This document shows, piece after piece, positions 20,835-32,957 of a DNA stretch of 64,000 nucleotides. Within the stretch, counting starts at the first letter, position 1. Every line of letters begins with the position of its first letter. Both the position numbers and the translations under genes were made by a program. Origin of the DNA: Carettochelys insculpta (Eukaryota > Chordata > Testudines > Carettochelyidae); contig NC_134160.1 of NCBI RefSeq assembly GCF_033958435.1, positions 15,363,001-15,427,000 on the forward strand. The letters run 5' to 3'. The notes below the pieces were generated by a model. The model did not search any database and was not told the origin of the DNA. It saw only the letters and a program-made list of their open reading frames with translations.

Positions 20835-22807
20835 AATAAAAGGAGAAAAAACAATTTTTTAACGGTTCTTCTTATTTTTACAGCGATCTCAATTTCTCCG
20901 CTGACTTTCAATGGCTATAAATTTTTTATGTCTGTTTTCGAAAAACTCACTGTCAGTAAATTTACTGATGCTGGCATATGCAGCAGGCAAAGCCCAGGAC
21001 AGAAAAGCAAGAGTTTCTACCTGTCATGGCTGAGCGGGATTTAGCCAAGAGGATTCCAACCCCAAAGAGTGATGGGTGCCGCAGGACAGGATCAAGAAGT
21101 TTGGATCACAGGAAGGAATGAAAGAAAGGCAGAGGTCAGAATGGAGTTTCAGGGGTAGGGCGTATTGTGGGTCAGGTTTCAAGTGCACTGTCAGAGCTGG
21201 GTGCGTGCATCCGAGACGCACAGTCAGATCCACATGTCCATGTTCTCCCCAGGAGCAGAACAGCAGGGGGACTGCATGTCAGAACCTTGCTGTGTTAGCA
21301 AAGTCCTTTGGAGCAGGCTGGGATTCAAGTGGCAGGGGATGCTTCAGGAGCAGAGAGCATCACTGGGCAGGATGCTCACGTACTTAGCATGAGTGGGCAG
21401 GGGTTCTCCATTATGCATCCTGCAACAGAGATTCTGGGTGGAGTCTTGGGAGGCTGCAGTAAATTGCAGCATCTCAGGGTCTGCTCTAATTTACGCTTGC
21501 ACCCTGTGAGCAGCCCACAATTCCACTGGAGAAGAGCTAAACCCACCTTTGCTCCTCTGGAGTTAGCACCGTGTCTCCACACTCGTCACAATGCCTTCAT
21601 GCGGCAGAGAACTATATTTAGTGGCAAACCCCTGGGAGATTTTGCTGCACTCCAAAATATTTATACTTGCCGGCAGATTCTGAAAACCTAACTCATTTCT
21701 GTTGCCACTGGTACCTGACTAGCCAGACTCACCAGGCAGTAGGAACAGGACTGGGGTCAGATGCTGCTCCACGGACAATAACCAAAGGGCAGTATGTAAG
21801 GTGGGGGTGGGGAGACTCTATACTGGGACAGGCAACAGCCCAACAACCATCACTTGCTCAGAGCAGGGAAATTAGTACACAGGGTGCAGACAATTTTCAG
21901 TGCATGATGCAGCACTAACTCTGCAGCTCAGCTTCACACACAATAACCAGACTCACTGCTAGGATCACACCACCAAGGTAATTGACGTGGCCCATTGGGT
22001 AGCTGCCAATATCTGAATATCAGGAGCCTTTTTTACAGGAATGAGAGTCACAGCAAGGAAAGGCTAAGGAAATACCCATTTGCACCCTTCTGCTCTGGAA
22101 GAGAGGCAATGCAAAAGGCTTAGGGGAGGGAGAAATGATCAGATTAGGAGCTCTAGGTCAGAATTCAGAGCAAAGCTCAGGGACTTCAAAGGTCACGGTC
22201 AGGGGAAAATTGGGTAATACACCAAATGACTCACTCAGACACTGGGCCGGCATCCTGCCCTCCTGCCTCATTTCTCTGTCTGGAAACCAGGCAGAAAAAG
22301 CCAGAGCCTCTCCAAACGCAGACAGGCATCTGAACTGAGCTTCCCTGGGGGAAATCAACAGCAGCCTTCCATACGAGCACACAGGCACACAAACATGCAC
22401 CCTCCGCTCTGAACCAGGCGCCACAGAACTCTTCCTGGTGAAACACACTGCAAATAAATAACCCGTCTCCAAGTCCACCAGCCAAAGCCTTGAGACAGCT
22501 CCTCCCGCAACCTTCTCGCTACAAGTGGCCAACTGTGCCGCTCCCAGCCCGGGGAGAACAGAGCAGAGGTTCTGGAGCACAGTATTAGACTATAAGTGGA
22601 CAGCCTGTCCCCTTTGCAGCGCACATTTATCACAATCCATCGGCTTCTCAGACCTAAGTACTCCACCGCTGAAAGGTAGGGAGGGGAGGCAGAGAAATGC
22701 CCATGTCCTTGCCTGGATACAGCATGGAAAATCCCAGCCTTTGAGGCCAGGCTCCATGGGCGGAGGCCTGGAAAGACTCTCCCAGATACAATGTGACAGC
22801 CATAGAC

Positions 22808-23898
22808 TCAGAGCATAAAATCAGAAAAGACTAAGATTGGAAAGGACCTCGGAAGGTCCTCCAGTCCCATCCCTCATTCAAAGCCAGACCAACCCCAACT
22901 GAATCATCCCAGCAAGGCCTGTGTCAAGCTGGGATTTAAAACCTCAAGGGATAGAGATTCCACCACCTCTCTAGGCAACACATTCCAGTGCTTCACCACC
23001 CTCCTGGGGAAGTATTTTTTCCTAATATCCAATTTAGACCTCCCCGATCATAATGTGAGACCATTGCTCCCTGTTCTGTCATCTGCCGCCCCAGAGAACA
23101 GCCTCTCTCCATCTTATTTGGATGCCTCCTTCAGGCAGCTGAAGGCCACTATCAAATGCCCCCTCAGTCTTCTTTTCTGCAGACTGAATAAGCCCAAATC
23201 CTCCAGCCTCTCCTCATAGGTCATGTGCTCCAGCCCCCAAATCATTTTGCTCTCTGGTGGACTCTCTCTAATTTATCCACATCCTTTTTGTAGCAGAAGG
23301 CCCAAAACTGGACATAATACTCCAGATGTGGTCTCACCTGTGCCAAATAAAGGGGAATAAATAACTTCTCTAGACCTGCTGGCAATGCTCCTATTAATGC
23401 ACCTCAATATGCCATTAGCCTTCTGGGCTACAAAGGCACACTGTTGACTTACCCATTGCAATCCCCAGGTCCTTTCCTGTAGAACTGCCACTTAGCCAGC
23501 CAGTTCCCAGCCTGTAACAGTGCTCGGTATTCCTCCATCCTAAGTGCAAGACTCTGCACTTGTCCTTGTTGAATCTCATCAGATTTCTGTTCACCCAATC
23601 CTCCAATTTTTCTAGGTCACTCTGGACCCCATCCCTACCTCTCCCCACAGCTTAGTGTCATCTGCGAGCTTGCTGGGGGAGCCATCCTTCCCCTCATCCT
23701 CATCATTAATGAAGGTGCTGAACAAAACTGGCCCTAGCATTGTGCCCTGGAGTATTTACTTGATACATGAGAGCCCTTGAGTCTGATGATCCAGCCAGCT
23801 TTCTAGCCATTCTATAGCCACTCACGCAGGACACACTTCTTTCACTTGCTGGCAAGAGTGCTGAGGGAGACCATATCAAAAGCTTTGCTGAAGTCGAG
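22808..23898 (-). mobile_element. CR1 LINE, 5'-truncated
   Basis: On the minus strand the sequence encodes the C-terminal RT region of CR1 in broken frames: '[28 protein letters not shown]' (about 23540-23625) and 'ANGILRCINRSIASRSREVI' (about 23370-23430), then the CR1 3' end near 'aaaggacctcggaaggtcct'. Frameshifts between the segments show it is dead. The 5' end is lost at about 23898. Confidence 0.85.
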
Positions 23899-24639
23899 TT
23901 ATAGTCAATGTATAGTCATGGGGGGAGCAGTATTCTGAAATCTGCAGTGGGGGCCCACCCACAGCTCCTCCTGCTTCACACCCAAGAGTGTCTTCCATGG
24001 AGAAGCCTGAGCGCACATCCCAGCCTCCTCACCAGGCATCCCTCATTCGGCCCCCACCTGATGAAAACATATAGTTCCCCCCTCCCCGGTGCTCCCTGTG
24101 CGCCCAGCCCCTCAGCTGCAGGAACGCACCACTTACAGCATACCAGGATTGGCATATTGGGATTCAGCACCCCTTGGACCTGCAGGCTACAGCACAACCT
24201 TGCATGACCCTAGGACTGGTTAGGAGGCTGCTGGTGCTAGCCCTACAGATGTCCTGCCCCTGCCTGAGCAGACTGGCTGTACAGCTTCCAAGCTACTCCC
24301 AGCTCTGCCAGGGTTTCTAACTGCCCCTTACAGGGAGTTCCTGGGTGAAGTCGGCGGGGGGGGCGGATGGAACCCATCATGCTGCCAAAAGAGCGGTTAT
24401 AATGCGGGTATGGCCAGGAAAATAGCTGTTACCACAACTCCTCCTCACTCAACACTTCAGCGTCTCTGAGTCCTGGAGCTGCTGATTTCATTGGCACAGA
24501 TATTTCTCTGCATCAGCCCTGGGGAATCCATACAGCTCTGGAAGCTGAATTCTCTTCTGATTCACCTACCGACATGCGTGTCAGTTAAATTCCAACCGCA
24601 TAATGAAGATCATTTTACCACAGAGCGATCCTTTGTCCA
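23899..24639. other. Non-coding stretch
   Basis: No exon or recognisable repeat. A short G run lies at 24350-24365. Confidence 0.45.
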
Positions 24640-24800
24640 CAAATTTCAAAGCACGTTATACGCACATCTCCAAACTAATCCTCCCTACAGAGGAGGGAGG
24701 CTGGTTTCAACTTCCCCATTCTATAGACTGAGCCACGGAGAAACTGAGCAACTTGCACAAGTCAGGCAGTGAGCGAGTGGGGTGATCAGGAGTCCCATCT
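24640..24800 (-). repeat. MIR-like SINE fragment
   Basis: Reverse MIR order: 'ccccattctatagactgagc', 'gagaaactgagcaacttgca', 'aagtcaggcagtgagcg'. Confidence 0.55.
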
Positions 24801-26984
24801 CTGTGTCCTTTTCTCAAACACCATGAGAGTATACTTCCCCCCTCCGCCACCCGGTACCCTCATGCCTTTCCACATAGAATGCCCCCAGATAGGACCTCAG
24901 ATTCCAGGCTGGGTTGCAATCACGGGCAGCTGTTAAGGTTCCCTTGGGATTTGTAAATAGTGAAAAACGCTTTTTCCCAAATCTGTGCTGGAGCTAAATA
25001 CGGAAGCCCACAATGTCAATCGGACAGAGTCACTTCTCTGGTTAGGAATGCACTCCTAGCCCAGAGTGAGAGCCCCCACAGGCCCTACACAAACACTCAG
25101 TGGAGAAGGACTGGGGCGCTGAATGAGGCATGCACCGCAGAGGGGCTATTATTGTTTGATTTGGTCGCAGCCGCTCCACTCCCGCTGCTTTCCCTCCATA
25201 GAAGTTCACATTTCAATGTCTGCTCTGATTTGAGTGTGTCTGAAGCCAGGTTGCTGCACGCAGAGTCCGAGCGGCAGGCTCTTCCTCACCCGCATTACTG
25301 TTAAGGCACAAAGGAGCCATTTCTTGCTGTGCTCTTTGGGGATCACACGGGCACAACACACACTGTTTCTTTGCAATCCCACTCCCCAGCCACACTCCAC
25401 CCTGTCCTAGCAACTTCCATCAGGGAACCACACAATGCCTACCCCTTAAAAATGTTAATGAATTTAGCCCCCCGCAGTCTCTACTGGGCCAGGAGGGTAA
25501 CAGGCTGTGGCCAGTGAAAGAATTCTCACTTCTCCCTGTGCTACACACCACAGCTACTTGGAACTTCACAGAAACAGCCAGGACGTAACTCAGAGCCTCC
25601 TTTTCCAGGGGCCCAATGGTGACGTAATGGGGAGTCACCATTGGCTGTCAGCCTTGTAATGCTTAAGACACACGCAGTCCTCATTACGTCGAATAGGAGG
25701 AGTTAGGGTGGGTGCACACTCACCAGCACTCGATAGTAGCTCTCTGCCTCTGAGGGGTGTAATGAGGTGGGCTGCCCCCTTCCCCGACCCAGAAGGGGAA
25801 GGACACTCCCATGTCCCTGGTGGGTGGAGCCAGATCATTCTTACCCCCGACCCCCGAAGCAGAGGGTTAGAAGGATAATGGCTGGATCTGATGGCTCAGT
25901 TGGGCCCCAGCCATTGGGGATGGATGTTCCCCCGGGTTCCCTGGGATGAAAGGCTGAGGCACAGGGTGCCATGGAGCAGGCCTGAGCTCCACTTCCCACC
26001 CCTCGCCCTTCGTGGGGGGCAGACTCCCCCTCCATTAGCTGTTTGGTGCGGGGCCTGGCCCAATTCTGTGCTCGCCCCACCCCCCGAGCCAGGGCATGGG
26101 CTGAACTGTTTACCAGCTGGTGTTTTTCTGCCTCCAGCCAGACCAAGCTCAGTGACTCTGGCATCAGCTCACTCCTCACCAGAGCAGGGGGCAATGACGA
26201 CCTGCAGCGAGGCAGGCTGGCCCCCTCTGACTTGGGGAGGAAGCGAGATCCCACTTCCACTACAGGGGGAATGAGATACAGGGACTGGTGACAAAGCCAG
26301 GATGAGAAACCAGGCCTGACTCCCAGCCCTGCATCCTAACCACAGAGGCCACAGGCTCTCCACTGAAAGGGAGCCCTGAAGCAGCCTTGTGGCAGGCAGC
26401 AAAAGGGAGTCAAGGCCAATCAGAGAGATGGGAGGTTACCTGGCTCCTGGCCCAGGCACAGTGTCCTCATCCCTTCCCCTTGGTGTGCTCCCCTGGGAAG
26501 TTGGATCTGCACCATAAAGGCTGCTGCGTGCAACAATGGCTATCGTTCAAATCCAGAACAAAGCGGTTGACATGACAACCTTGGGCTTTACTTGCGGATT
26601 TTACAGTTGTGGGTTCTGATCTCCACCAGTGATTTGTCTAGCGGGTGAAAAAGCCAGAATCTCTGTCTTCCATGGCCATTGACTAGAACAGAAACACCAC
26701 CGCCAGGTTCCCTCTCACTTTCAACATCCATGGGGAAAATAAATGTTATCTGCACCAAGGCATGTGCAGATGTGCACTGCCAGAAGAAACACGCTGCTGG
26801 CTGCGAGCACTCTGCTAATCAGCTGGGTGGCACCTGAATCTGTCCTGCACGGCTGCCCAAGTGCTCAGCTTACAGGGAACACTGGTCCCCACCTAGGGAA
26901 GTGGCTCAGCCACGAGGAACACAGAGATTTGGCACAAACCATTTGCCCACCTCTTGCAGCTGCAGCAGCATGGCTCCGGGGGAG
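24801..26984. other. Non-coding stretch
   Basis: About 2.2 kb with no supported gene. 26270-26360 loosely resembles an old tRNA-derived SINE in reverse ('ctgcatcctaaccacagagg'), too weak to call. Confidence 0.45.
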
Positions 26985-27098
26985 CCGAGTGAGTCTGTAT
27001 CATAAAAACAACAAGAAGTCCTGTGGCACCTTATAGACAAACCAATTTTTTGGAGCATAAGCTTTGGTGGGCAAAGATCCACTTTGTCAGATGCGAGT
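26985..27098 (-). repeat. Penelope-like fragment with degraded hammerhead-like core
   Basis: On the minus strand: CTGACAA, a GTGG/CCAC stem with a 9-nt loop, CAAAGC, then 'ttatgctccaaaaaattgg' and 'aggtgccacaggacttcttg'. This is the same family as 44157-44330 and 51445-51545. Both conserved boxes carry substitutions. Confidence 0.55.
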
Positions 27099-28819
27099 GT
27101 TATGTCTGTTGAGTATTCCCAGGTATTACAGGGTGTTGTGCCTGTAAGAGCTGGAGACATCTGGTTGGAGTCTTTAGGGCCTAGGGGACAGACACAGCAT
27201 CTCTTTGGGTCTTGGGCCAGCAATATAAAAGAGATGCTGAGGAGTCCCTTGCCCATTGTCACAGAGTATCCTGCATGCAACGGCTGTCTTCCACACACTC
27301 CCTGGGAACAGTCGATGAGGAGGACAAGGGACATGTGCCACGGCCAATCAGGACTGGCCGCAAAGGCCCCCTCAGCCTAATCATTAAGAGATGTAACCTG
27401 GAGCTGTCAGATCTCCCAGCTAGGCCCTCACAGACAAGTGCCACCCCAGCCCGGAATGAGGTACAGCTCACCCTATATCCAGCCCATATGCTGGGCAAGA
27501 AGAGAGAAGGGCCCCACATCATTAAGGAAAAGCGAGTTCCCAGAGGAAGGCAAAATGAGTGGGCAAGCATGGGACAGCAAGCTGAATTAACCAGCTCACA
27601 GCCCGGCAGACAATGATTCAGAAACATGACTCCAAAGCACACTCCAGCCTGACGCTCTGTCGTCTCAAGGCAAACAGGTGACAGCAAAGTGAGCTCCCAG
27701 CCCAGGGATGGGTCAGCAAATGAAAAGCTGGTTTCACAAGGGAGTGTGAAATGTTTTCAGAGCTTCGGTTGGGGGCAAGATGTTAAACACAACACAAAAT
27801 ACACACATGCTACACACACAGAATGCATGCAAAATATACACTGTACACACACGAGACCCACACACACCCATAAACCACACACCCAATGCACCCAAAATAC
27901 ACAATACACACATGTGAAAGACAATCACAAATGCATACATGCCTCACACCTAGCATACCCAATAAACACCTGAAACAGCCACACCCACAATATACACACC
28001 TGCAAGACTGGCCCTCACCCACCCCTTCAGTTTTAGTCCTGGATGGGCCCTGCGGCTCCTTTGGAACATGGGGAAGGGATTCACTGAGGCGACTTGGGCC
28101 TGCAGTGACTTGGAGTGACCGCTTGTCTGCTGACAGCCAGAGGAATGCAAATACAGGAACGGAGCCTGCTGCCTCCCGGAAGGTAACACAGCAATGCAAG
28201 CTAAGGGCTCGGCGTGGGGGAAACGATATGAGACCCAGAGCTGCCGCAGCAGTGGGGCATGAGCTATTCTCAGTGCAGGATGCTAGTGGGAAACGGGGCC
28301 CAGATCTGCCGAGTTCCCAAAGTGCCAGCCCAGTTCCCAGGTGAGCACCCTCCCATATCCTCCGGGACACACTGTGGGCTGGAGGGATAGAACCACCCCC
28401 CCCAACACACACACATGAGCTCATCTTTGCACAAGCTCCCCCATTTCACACCTCGGGGTGCAATGTTTCAAGCGATTAGCGACGCCGGCTCCACACAGCA
28501 CCTGGGAATGTCACCAAGCATCTCTTGCATCAGTGACACCGTTCCCATGGCAACAAGAGTAATTCAGATGGGAGGGCTAAGGGGGACCAAGGAGAGGACA
28601 AGAGGCGTGGAAATGAAGGACAAGCAGAGGAGGGGGCTGGGGACAGAGGGGCTGGACGGAGCCAGTCCTTTCTCCTAGCAGGCAGCAAGGAGAACCTCCC
28701 CTAGCTCCTTTGCAGTGCCTTCATTTCCTCCATAGACACCCTGTGTTCAGAGCTCCCCCTAGCTCTCATGCCTCACACACACCCAAGAGCTCAGAGCAAT
28801 TCCCAGCTGTTCCACAGAC
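27099..28819. other. Non-coding stretch with CA-rich DNA
   Basis: 27785-28005 is an imperfect CA-rich tract ('acacaca', 'cacatg' variants) that generates long but spurious Cys/Val- or Thr/His-rich frames. Elsewhere nothing recognised. Confidence 0.5.
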
Positions 28820-28960
28820 ACCCTGTGTCAACCTGGGCAAATCACTTAACCTCCCTGTGCCACAGTTACAATGGAGAACATGATACTTCCTCTCTCCGAT
28901 CCTTTGTCTCTCACTGTGCAGGCTCTTTGGAGCAGGTGTTGTCTCTCACTAGGTGCTGTG
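28820..28960 (+). repeat. MIR-like SINE fragment
   Basis: 'acctgggcaaatcacttaac', then 'ctccctgtgccacagttac', is a clear MIR core in forward orientation. Confidence 0.7.
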
Positions 28961-29808
28961 GCAATGGGGCCATGATCTCAAACAGGCCTCTAGGGACTGC
29001 CATCATGTATGTGACATGAATCATCGACCCCATACGAGGCAAGTGGGAATTTTTCTCATGCTGCCTTCTACCCTCCCACGGTGGCCTCGCTAGGGCAAAG
29101 GAGACTAAGGTTTCCATTGCAGACAGCCAACTCTGCTGCAGCTTCAGCAGTAAGGCAAAGTGTGTTTCTCTTCCCTTCTTCCAGCTCCCACAGGCCACGG
29201 CCTCAGTTGCTTCCCCTGCAATCCCCCCAGCCCGGAGGCAGACAAGCTAGGCTGGCTTGTGCCCCCCCTACCACCTGGACACCTGCAGCCCATCCATGCT
29301 GGCTCTCCTGCCTGCGCAGGTGTTGGCAGTGGTGGGAAACGCAAGGGAAGAATGACTGATGAGGAGCCAGAGAGAGAATGAGTGTGCCACCAGCCTGCAT
29401 GCAGCCCTCTCCCAGGCTCCTAATTGCTGCTTTCCAAGCAGCACAACTCCCGCTCTGCACCCAAACAATTATCTCCACATAAACGGGAAGGCTCGGCTCC
29501 TTTCAGCTCCACCACAAACAGAAACAACCAATTAAGGAGGCCGGGTGCTGCAAACAGCCTGTTATTGTGCTTGTCAGGAGCCCAGGGCGCGGGTGCCAAA
29601 TTACACCGATAACAGGGGTTCTGTTTCTCTCATTCACACAAACACCTCCCCCACAGCACTCGGCTGGGACTTCCACTGGGCAGCAGAGATGCTGAATGTC
29701 CCCACTGGACTCAGAGCTCCTAGGGGAATGAACAAAGCAACTTAGCACCTTCCTGCTTCACCAGGCAAGATGGGCCCCTCCAGCCAAATCTCCTCCTGAC
29801 CACATGAC
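28961..29808. other. Non-coding stretch
   Basis: Unique-looking sequence with overlapping short frames on both strands; no gene supported. Confidence 0.45.
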
Positions 29809-29820
29809 CGACCTGGGCTA
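29809..29820. repeat. Target-site duplication, LINE copy B (left)
   Basis: CGACCTGGGCTA, repeated exactly at 30434-30445. Confidence 0.85.
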
Positions 29821-30433
29821 GTAGTAGTAGTAGTAGTAGTAGTAGCATCCTTCAGTCTTCGTAGACTATGGAACGCGCCCTTCGTAGTTCCGTTTGGCAT
29901 CCTTATTTGCAGCGTCGGCTGTGACTGTGAAGACCCTCACGAGAGTGACAGTCCTTGCTGCATCTGTTGCATATGTAATGGGTGACTGGCAGGTCCTTGC
30001 TGTGCTTTCTGTGGGCTCGCTTCTCCTTTGCTAGCTGTCTGATCCTCAACTCACCCTTCTGAAGGCCCTTGTATAGTTCCTGCCTCCATCTGCTGTGATC
30101 ATCTGCCAGCTCCTCGCAGCTGTCTGTCTTGATGTCTACTTCCCTGAGGTCTCTCTTGCAAACATCTTTGTAGCGCAGCTGGGGGCGTCCAGGAGGTCTT
30201 TTGCCAGAGGCTAGCTCGCCATACACGATGTCTTTTGGGATCCTTCCATCATTCATCCTGTGGACGTGGCCAAGCCAGCGGAGCCGACGCTGCCTGAGGA
30301 GGGTGTGCATAGTTGGGATTTCAGCTTCCTCAAGGACGGTAGTGTTGGACACTCTGTCCTTCCACAATATTCCAAGGATGTGCCTGAGGCAGCGCAAGTG
30401 GAAGACGTTCAGCCTCTTTTCCTGGCGGGCGTA
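29821..30433 (-). mobile_element. Non-LTR LINE, 5'-truncated (copy B)
   Basis: Same family as 16185-17386, retaining only the last ~600 bp. The 3' end carries a (CTA)n tail on the element strand (GTA repeats at 29821-29845), which copy A lacks. An exact 12-bp duplication fixes both ends. The tail type and the shared 'gcatccttcagtct' end mean both copies were reverse-transcribed from the same 3' terminus. Confidence 0.88.
29903..30433 (-). pseudogene. LINE RT C-terminus and zinc finger fragment
   Basis: Continuous frame from the truncation point: 'RLNVFHLRCLRHILGILWK', 'RRLRWLGHVHRMNDGRIPKD', 'GKRPPGRPQLRYKD', and a C2HC finger in 'ICNRCSKDCHSREGLHSHSR'. It has no internal stop, but the catalytic RT palm is absent, so it is a fragment. 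It is about 90 percent identical in protein to copy A. Confidence 0.8.
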
Positions 30434-30445
30434 CGACCTGGGCTA
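30434..30445. repeat. Target-site duplication, LINE copy B (right)
   Basis: Exact second copy of CGACCTGGGCTA. Confidence 0.85.
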
Positions 30446-31176
30446 CATCCCAGCCTTTAAACAGTCTCCAGAGAGTAACCTGGATGCCCAGAGATCCACC
30501 CTGTTCCACAAGGCAGGTCCATAACAGCTTCAAGGGACTTCAGCCGCCAAAAACGCAGTTTCTTTCCACAGCTCCCTGCAGTGAGTCCAGCTGACAGCAG
30601 CTTCCAAGGAGAGACTTTCCCTTCACAGGGAAAATTATCTCTATCAGCTTTTGCAGCAACACCCAGTGTCCCTCTCAAAGAAGGCAATGTTTATTAGTCC
30701 TCTGGAATACATCATCCAAGAGTCCTTAGGTTAACATGGGTAAGGTACGCTTAAAACCCAGGTCAAGTTGGTAGGACCATGGCCCCAGATCCACGCTCAC
30801 TATTTGTCTCAGTATCTCTCCATCGTTCTCAGCACCCGCGGTATCATCTGGTCACACCTGTCTGTTCCCTTTGTTGCTTGCTCTAACCATGCTGTGTTCG
30901 TGTTACCTTTGCTGTGTTTGTTCATTGATATCTGGCCATCAGAACTTACATTCAGCCCTGTGGATTCCAGCCCAAGCATACCCAAATACCTTGGCCTCAT
31001 TTCTCCCTGGCAGAGAATTAATTCTTTCCATCCACTGGGTAGTGGTACCTAGTGGATAAGAATAAGACTATAGCTAACAAACTCCCACACATCACAGCCA
31101 AATCTGCCAGCCAGAGATAGAAATCAGCTGCATCCCAAGGGACTGGAGACTCCACACCTTCTGTTGTCCCTTAGAA
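30446..31176. other. Non-coding stretch
   Basis: No exon or repeat recognised. Confidence 0.45.
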
Positions 31177-31931
31177 CAGAGGTTTTCAACCAGTGTGCCG
31201 TGGCACACTGGTATGCCATGAGAACTGTCCAGGTCACTGCAGTGCTTTGCAGAGCCACTGCAAGGGCAGGGGGAAGGAGGGGAGGAGAACTGACAACCCC
31301 ATGACAGCTGGGACTCAAGGAACAAGGCTGCCTGAGTCCCAGCTGGCACAGGGCTTATCAACCCACCCCTCCCCTGCCTATGGTGGCTCTTTGCAGAGCC
31401 ACCCTGAAGGGAAATGCCGACCCCACAGGACCCCAGTTGCACTGGGGGGCAGCTGAAATGCTGCTTCCCAGCCCGAATGAACCGGTGGGGGTCCATCCCC
31501 ACTCCCTGCTGTGGCAAGGAGGAGGGAGGGAGGGAGCGGGGAGCCAGCTGGAGACAGGATGCAGGGAAGGGAGCCTACTTTCTGGACCCACCTGCCCCAA
31601 CTGCAAGTAATCAAGTAGCCAATGAAATTTTCAGTGGTTACTCGTTCACTCGACATCCCTAGCAGGGCTCTGAGCAGACTGTGAAAATGTGTTTGTGCTC
31701 GCTGTCCATGGCGGTGTATTCTGTGGTGGATTGGAAACACTAATGCACTAGATCCGTGTTTAGCTTGTTGTATGCACTGCTATGAAGCAAACCTCTCCAG
31801 TAAGACCGTAACCATAGTAAGCATAAGTAAATGTGACATTTTATGAGCAATTGATTCAGCTGGAGAAAGTGGGTGTGCCACAGAATTGTCTCATTGAACA
31901 GCTACTGAAAAGGCTGGGAACCACTGCCCTG
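31177..31931. mobile_element. hAT-like non-autonomous element
   Basis: Left end CAGAGGTTTTCAACCAGTG and right end 'ggctgggaaccactgccctg' are the classic hAT/Charlie-type terminal inverted repeats. The interior includes 'tgtgccgtggcacactgg' and no transposase. Flanking 8-mers (CCTTAGAA, GAGCAATC) do not match, so the copy is old or one boundary is off. Confidence 0.6.
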
Positions 31932-32139
31932 GAGCAATCTCCCTGAGGCAGGAGCCAAGGGGTGGAACAGAAACCAGTCAGCACAAAGCAAAGTTACCCG
32001 ATCTCATTTTGAGCAGCCAAGGTCCTTAGTGCACCTCCAATTTTGGTACACTGGAAGGACAAAAAGGAAACACATATATATATAAGGCCCACAATGAACT
32101 ACAGCCCCCTGCATTTGATGCTGAGAGGCCGGCAAGAAG
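31932..32139. other. Non-coding stretch
   Basis: Includes a short (TA)n near 32070-32085. Nothing else recognised. Confidence 0.45.
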
Positions 32140-32260
32140 GGGACTGGGTGTCAGGACACCTGGCTTCTAGTCCACTTCCTGTCACTGCCTCAATTTGATT
32201 TTACCTTCTCTGTGTCTCGGTTTCCCTATCAGGAACTGGGACTTGCACGACTGACCTGCC
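32140..32260 (+). repeat. MIR-like SINE fragment
   Basis: 'acctggcttctagtccactt', then 'ctctgtgtctcggtttccct', follows the forward MIR order. Confidence 0.6.
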
Positions 32261-32957
32261 TTAACCTGCAGGCGCTGCATGGACTGGTTTATGTCTGAAA
32301 AGTGCTCTGCACAGGTGGCGAGCATTTTAACCGAGGAGCTCTGCACTCTTCCAAGGACTGGGCCATGGAAGTGCCATTGGTATGAACTGTTAACATGGGA
32401 AAATAAGTCAAGTTTGTGGATTCTGAACACCTGTTCAGGACAGCCCAGCAGCAGAAAACTAAATGGGACAATTGGCTGCTATCAGCAGTCATCAGTAATT
32501 AGGCCTCAATTAGCGCTCATGAGCGTCATTGGACGATAGCGCTGATGCTGCTTTCCTGGGGGTGAATGGAGACAGTTTGTTGGGGCACAGAGTTTATATG
32601 TTTTTGTGCCTGTATCAGTCGGGATGCACAGATGGATGGATGGAAGATAAGCTGGAGAGTTGCACAATCAGTCCTTCCTGCCAGCAGGGATGGGAGCAGA
32701 AATCACCTGGGTGCAGCAGAAATCAGGGCTGAGGAAGAGATGGGGCAGGCAGGGTGGGGTAGTTTGCCCTGGCTGGAGTACTGCCCAGGTGATCACAGAG
32801 AGAGAAGCCAGTGTAAGCACACTGGAACAAAGGCCAGAGACATCCCTCAGAGAGCAGTTAGGCTGATGTTTCCTGGGGCCTGAGCTTTGTGCATTGTGTT
32901 GTCAGGGTTGGGTCCAGGACTGCCCCATGCTTCCTGCTGGTCCCGCAGCACTTCCAA
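32261..32957. other. Non-coding stretch
   Basis: No supported feature. Confidence 0.4.

Larger units (their letters stand above)
19913..22807. other. Non-coding stretch
   Basis: Holds a poly(A) tract (20732-20747) and a short tandem duplication (20776-20834). Nothing gene-like: the open frames around 21076-21690 and 22158-22818 overlap on both strands and show no domain. Confidence 0.5.

Noticed and set aside
27690..28424. 204-codon minus frame and overlapping plus frames
   Set aside because: They run through an imperfect (CA)n tract and have no domain.
29816..29845. (TAG)n as an independent microsatellite
   Set aside because: It sits exactly between the target duplication and the LINE 3' end, so it is the LINE's tail.
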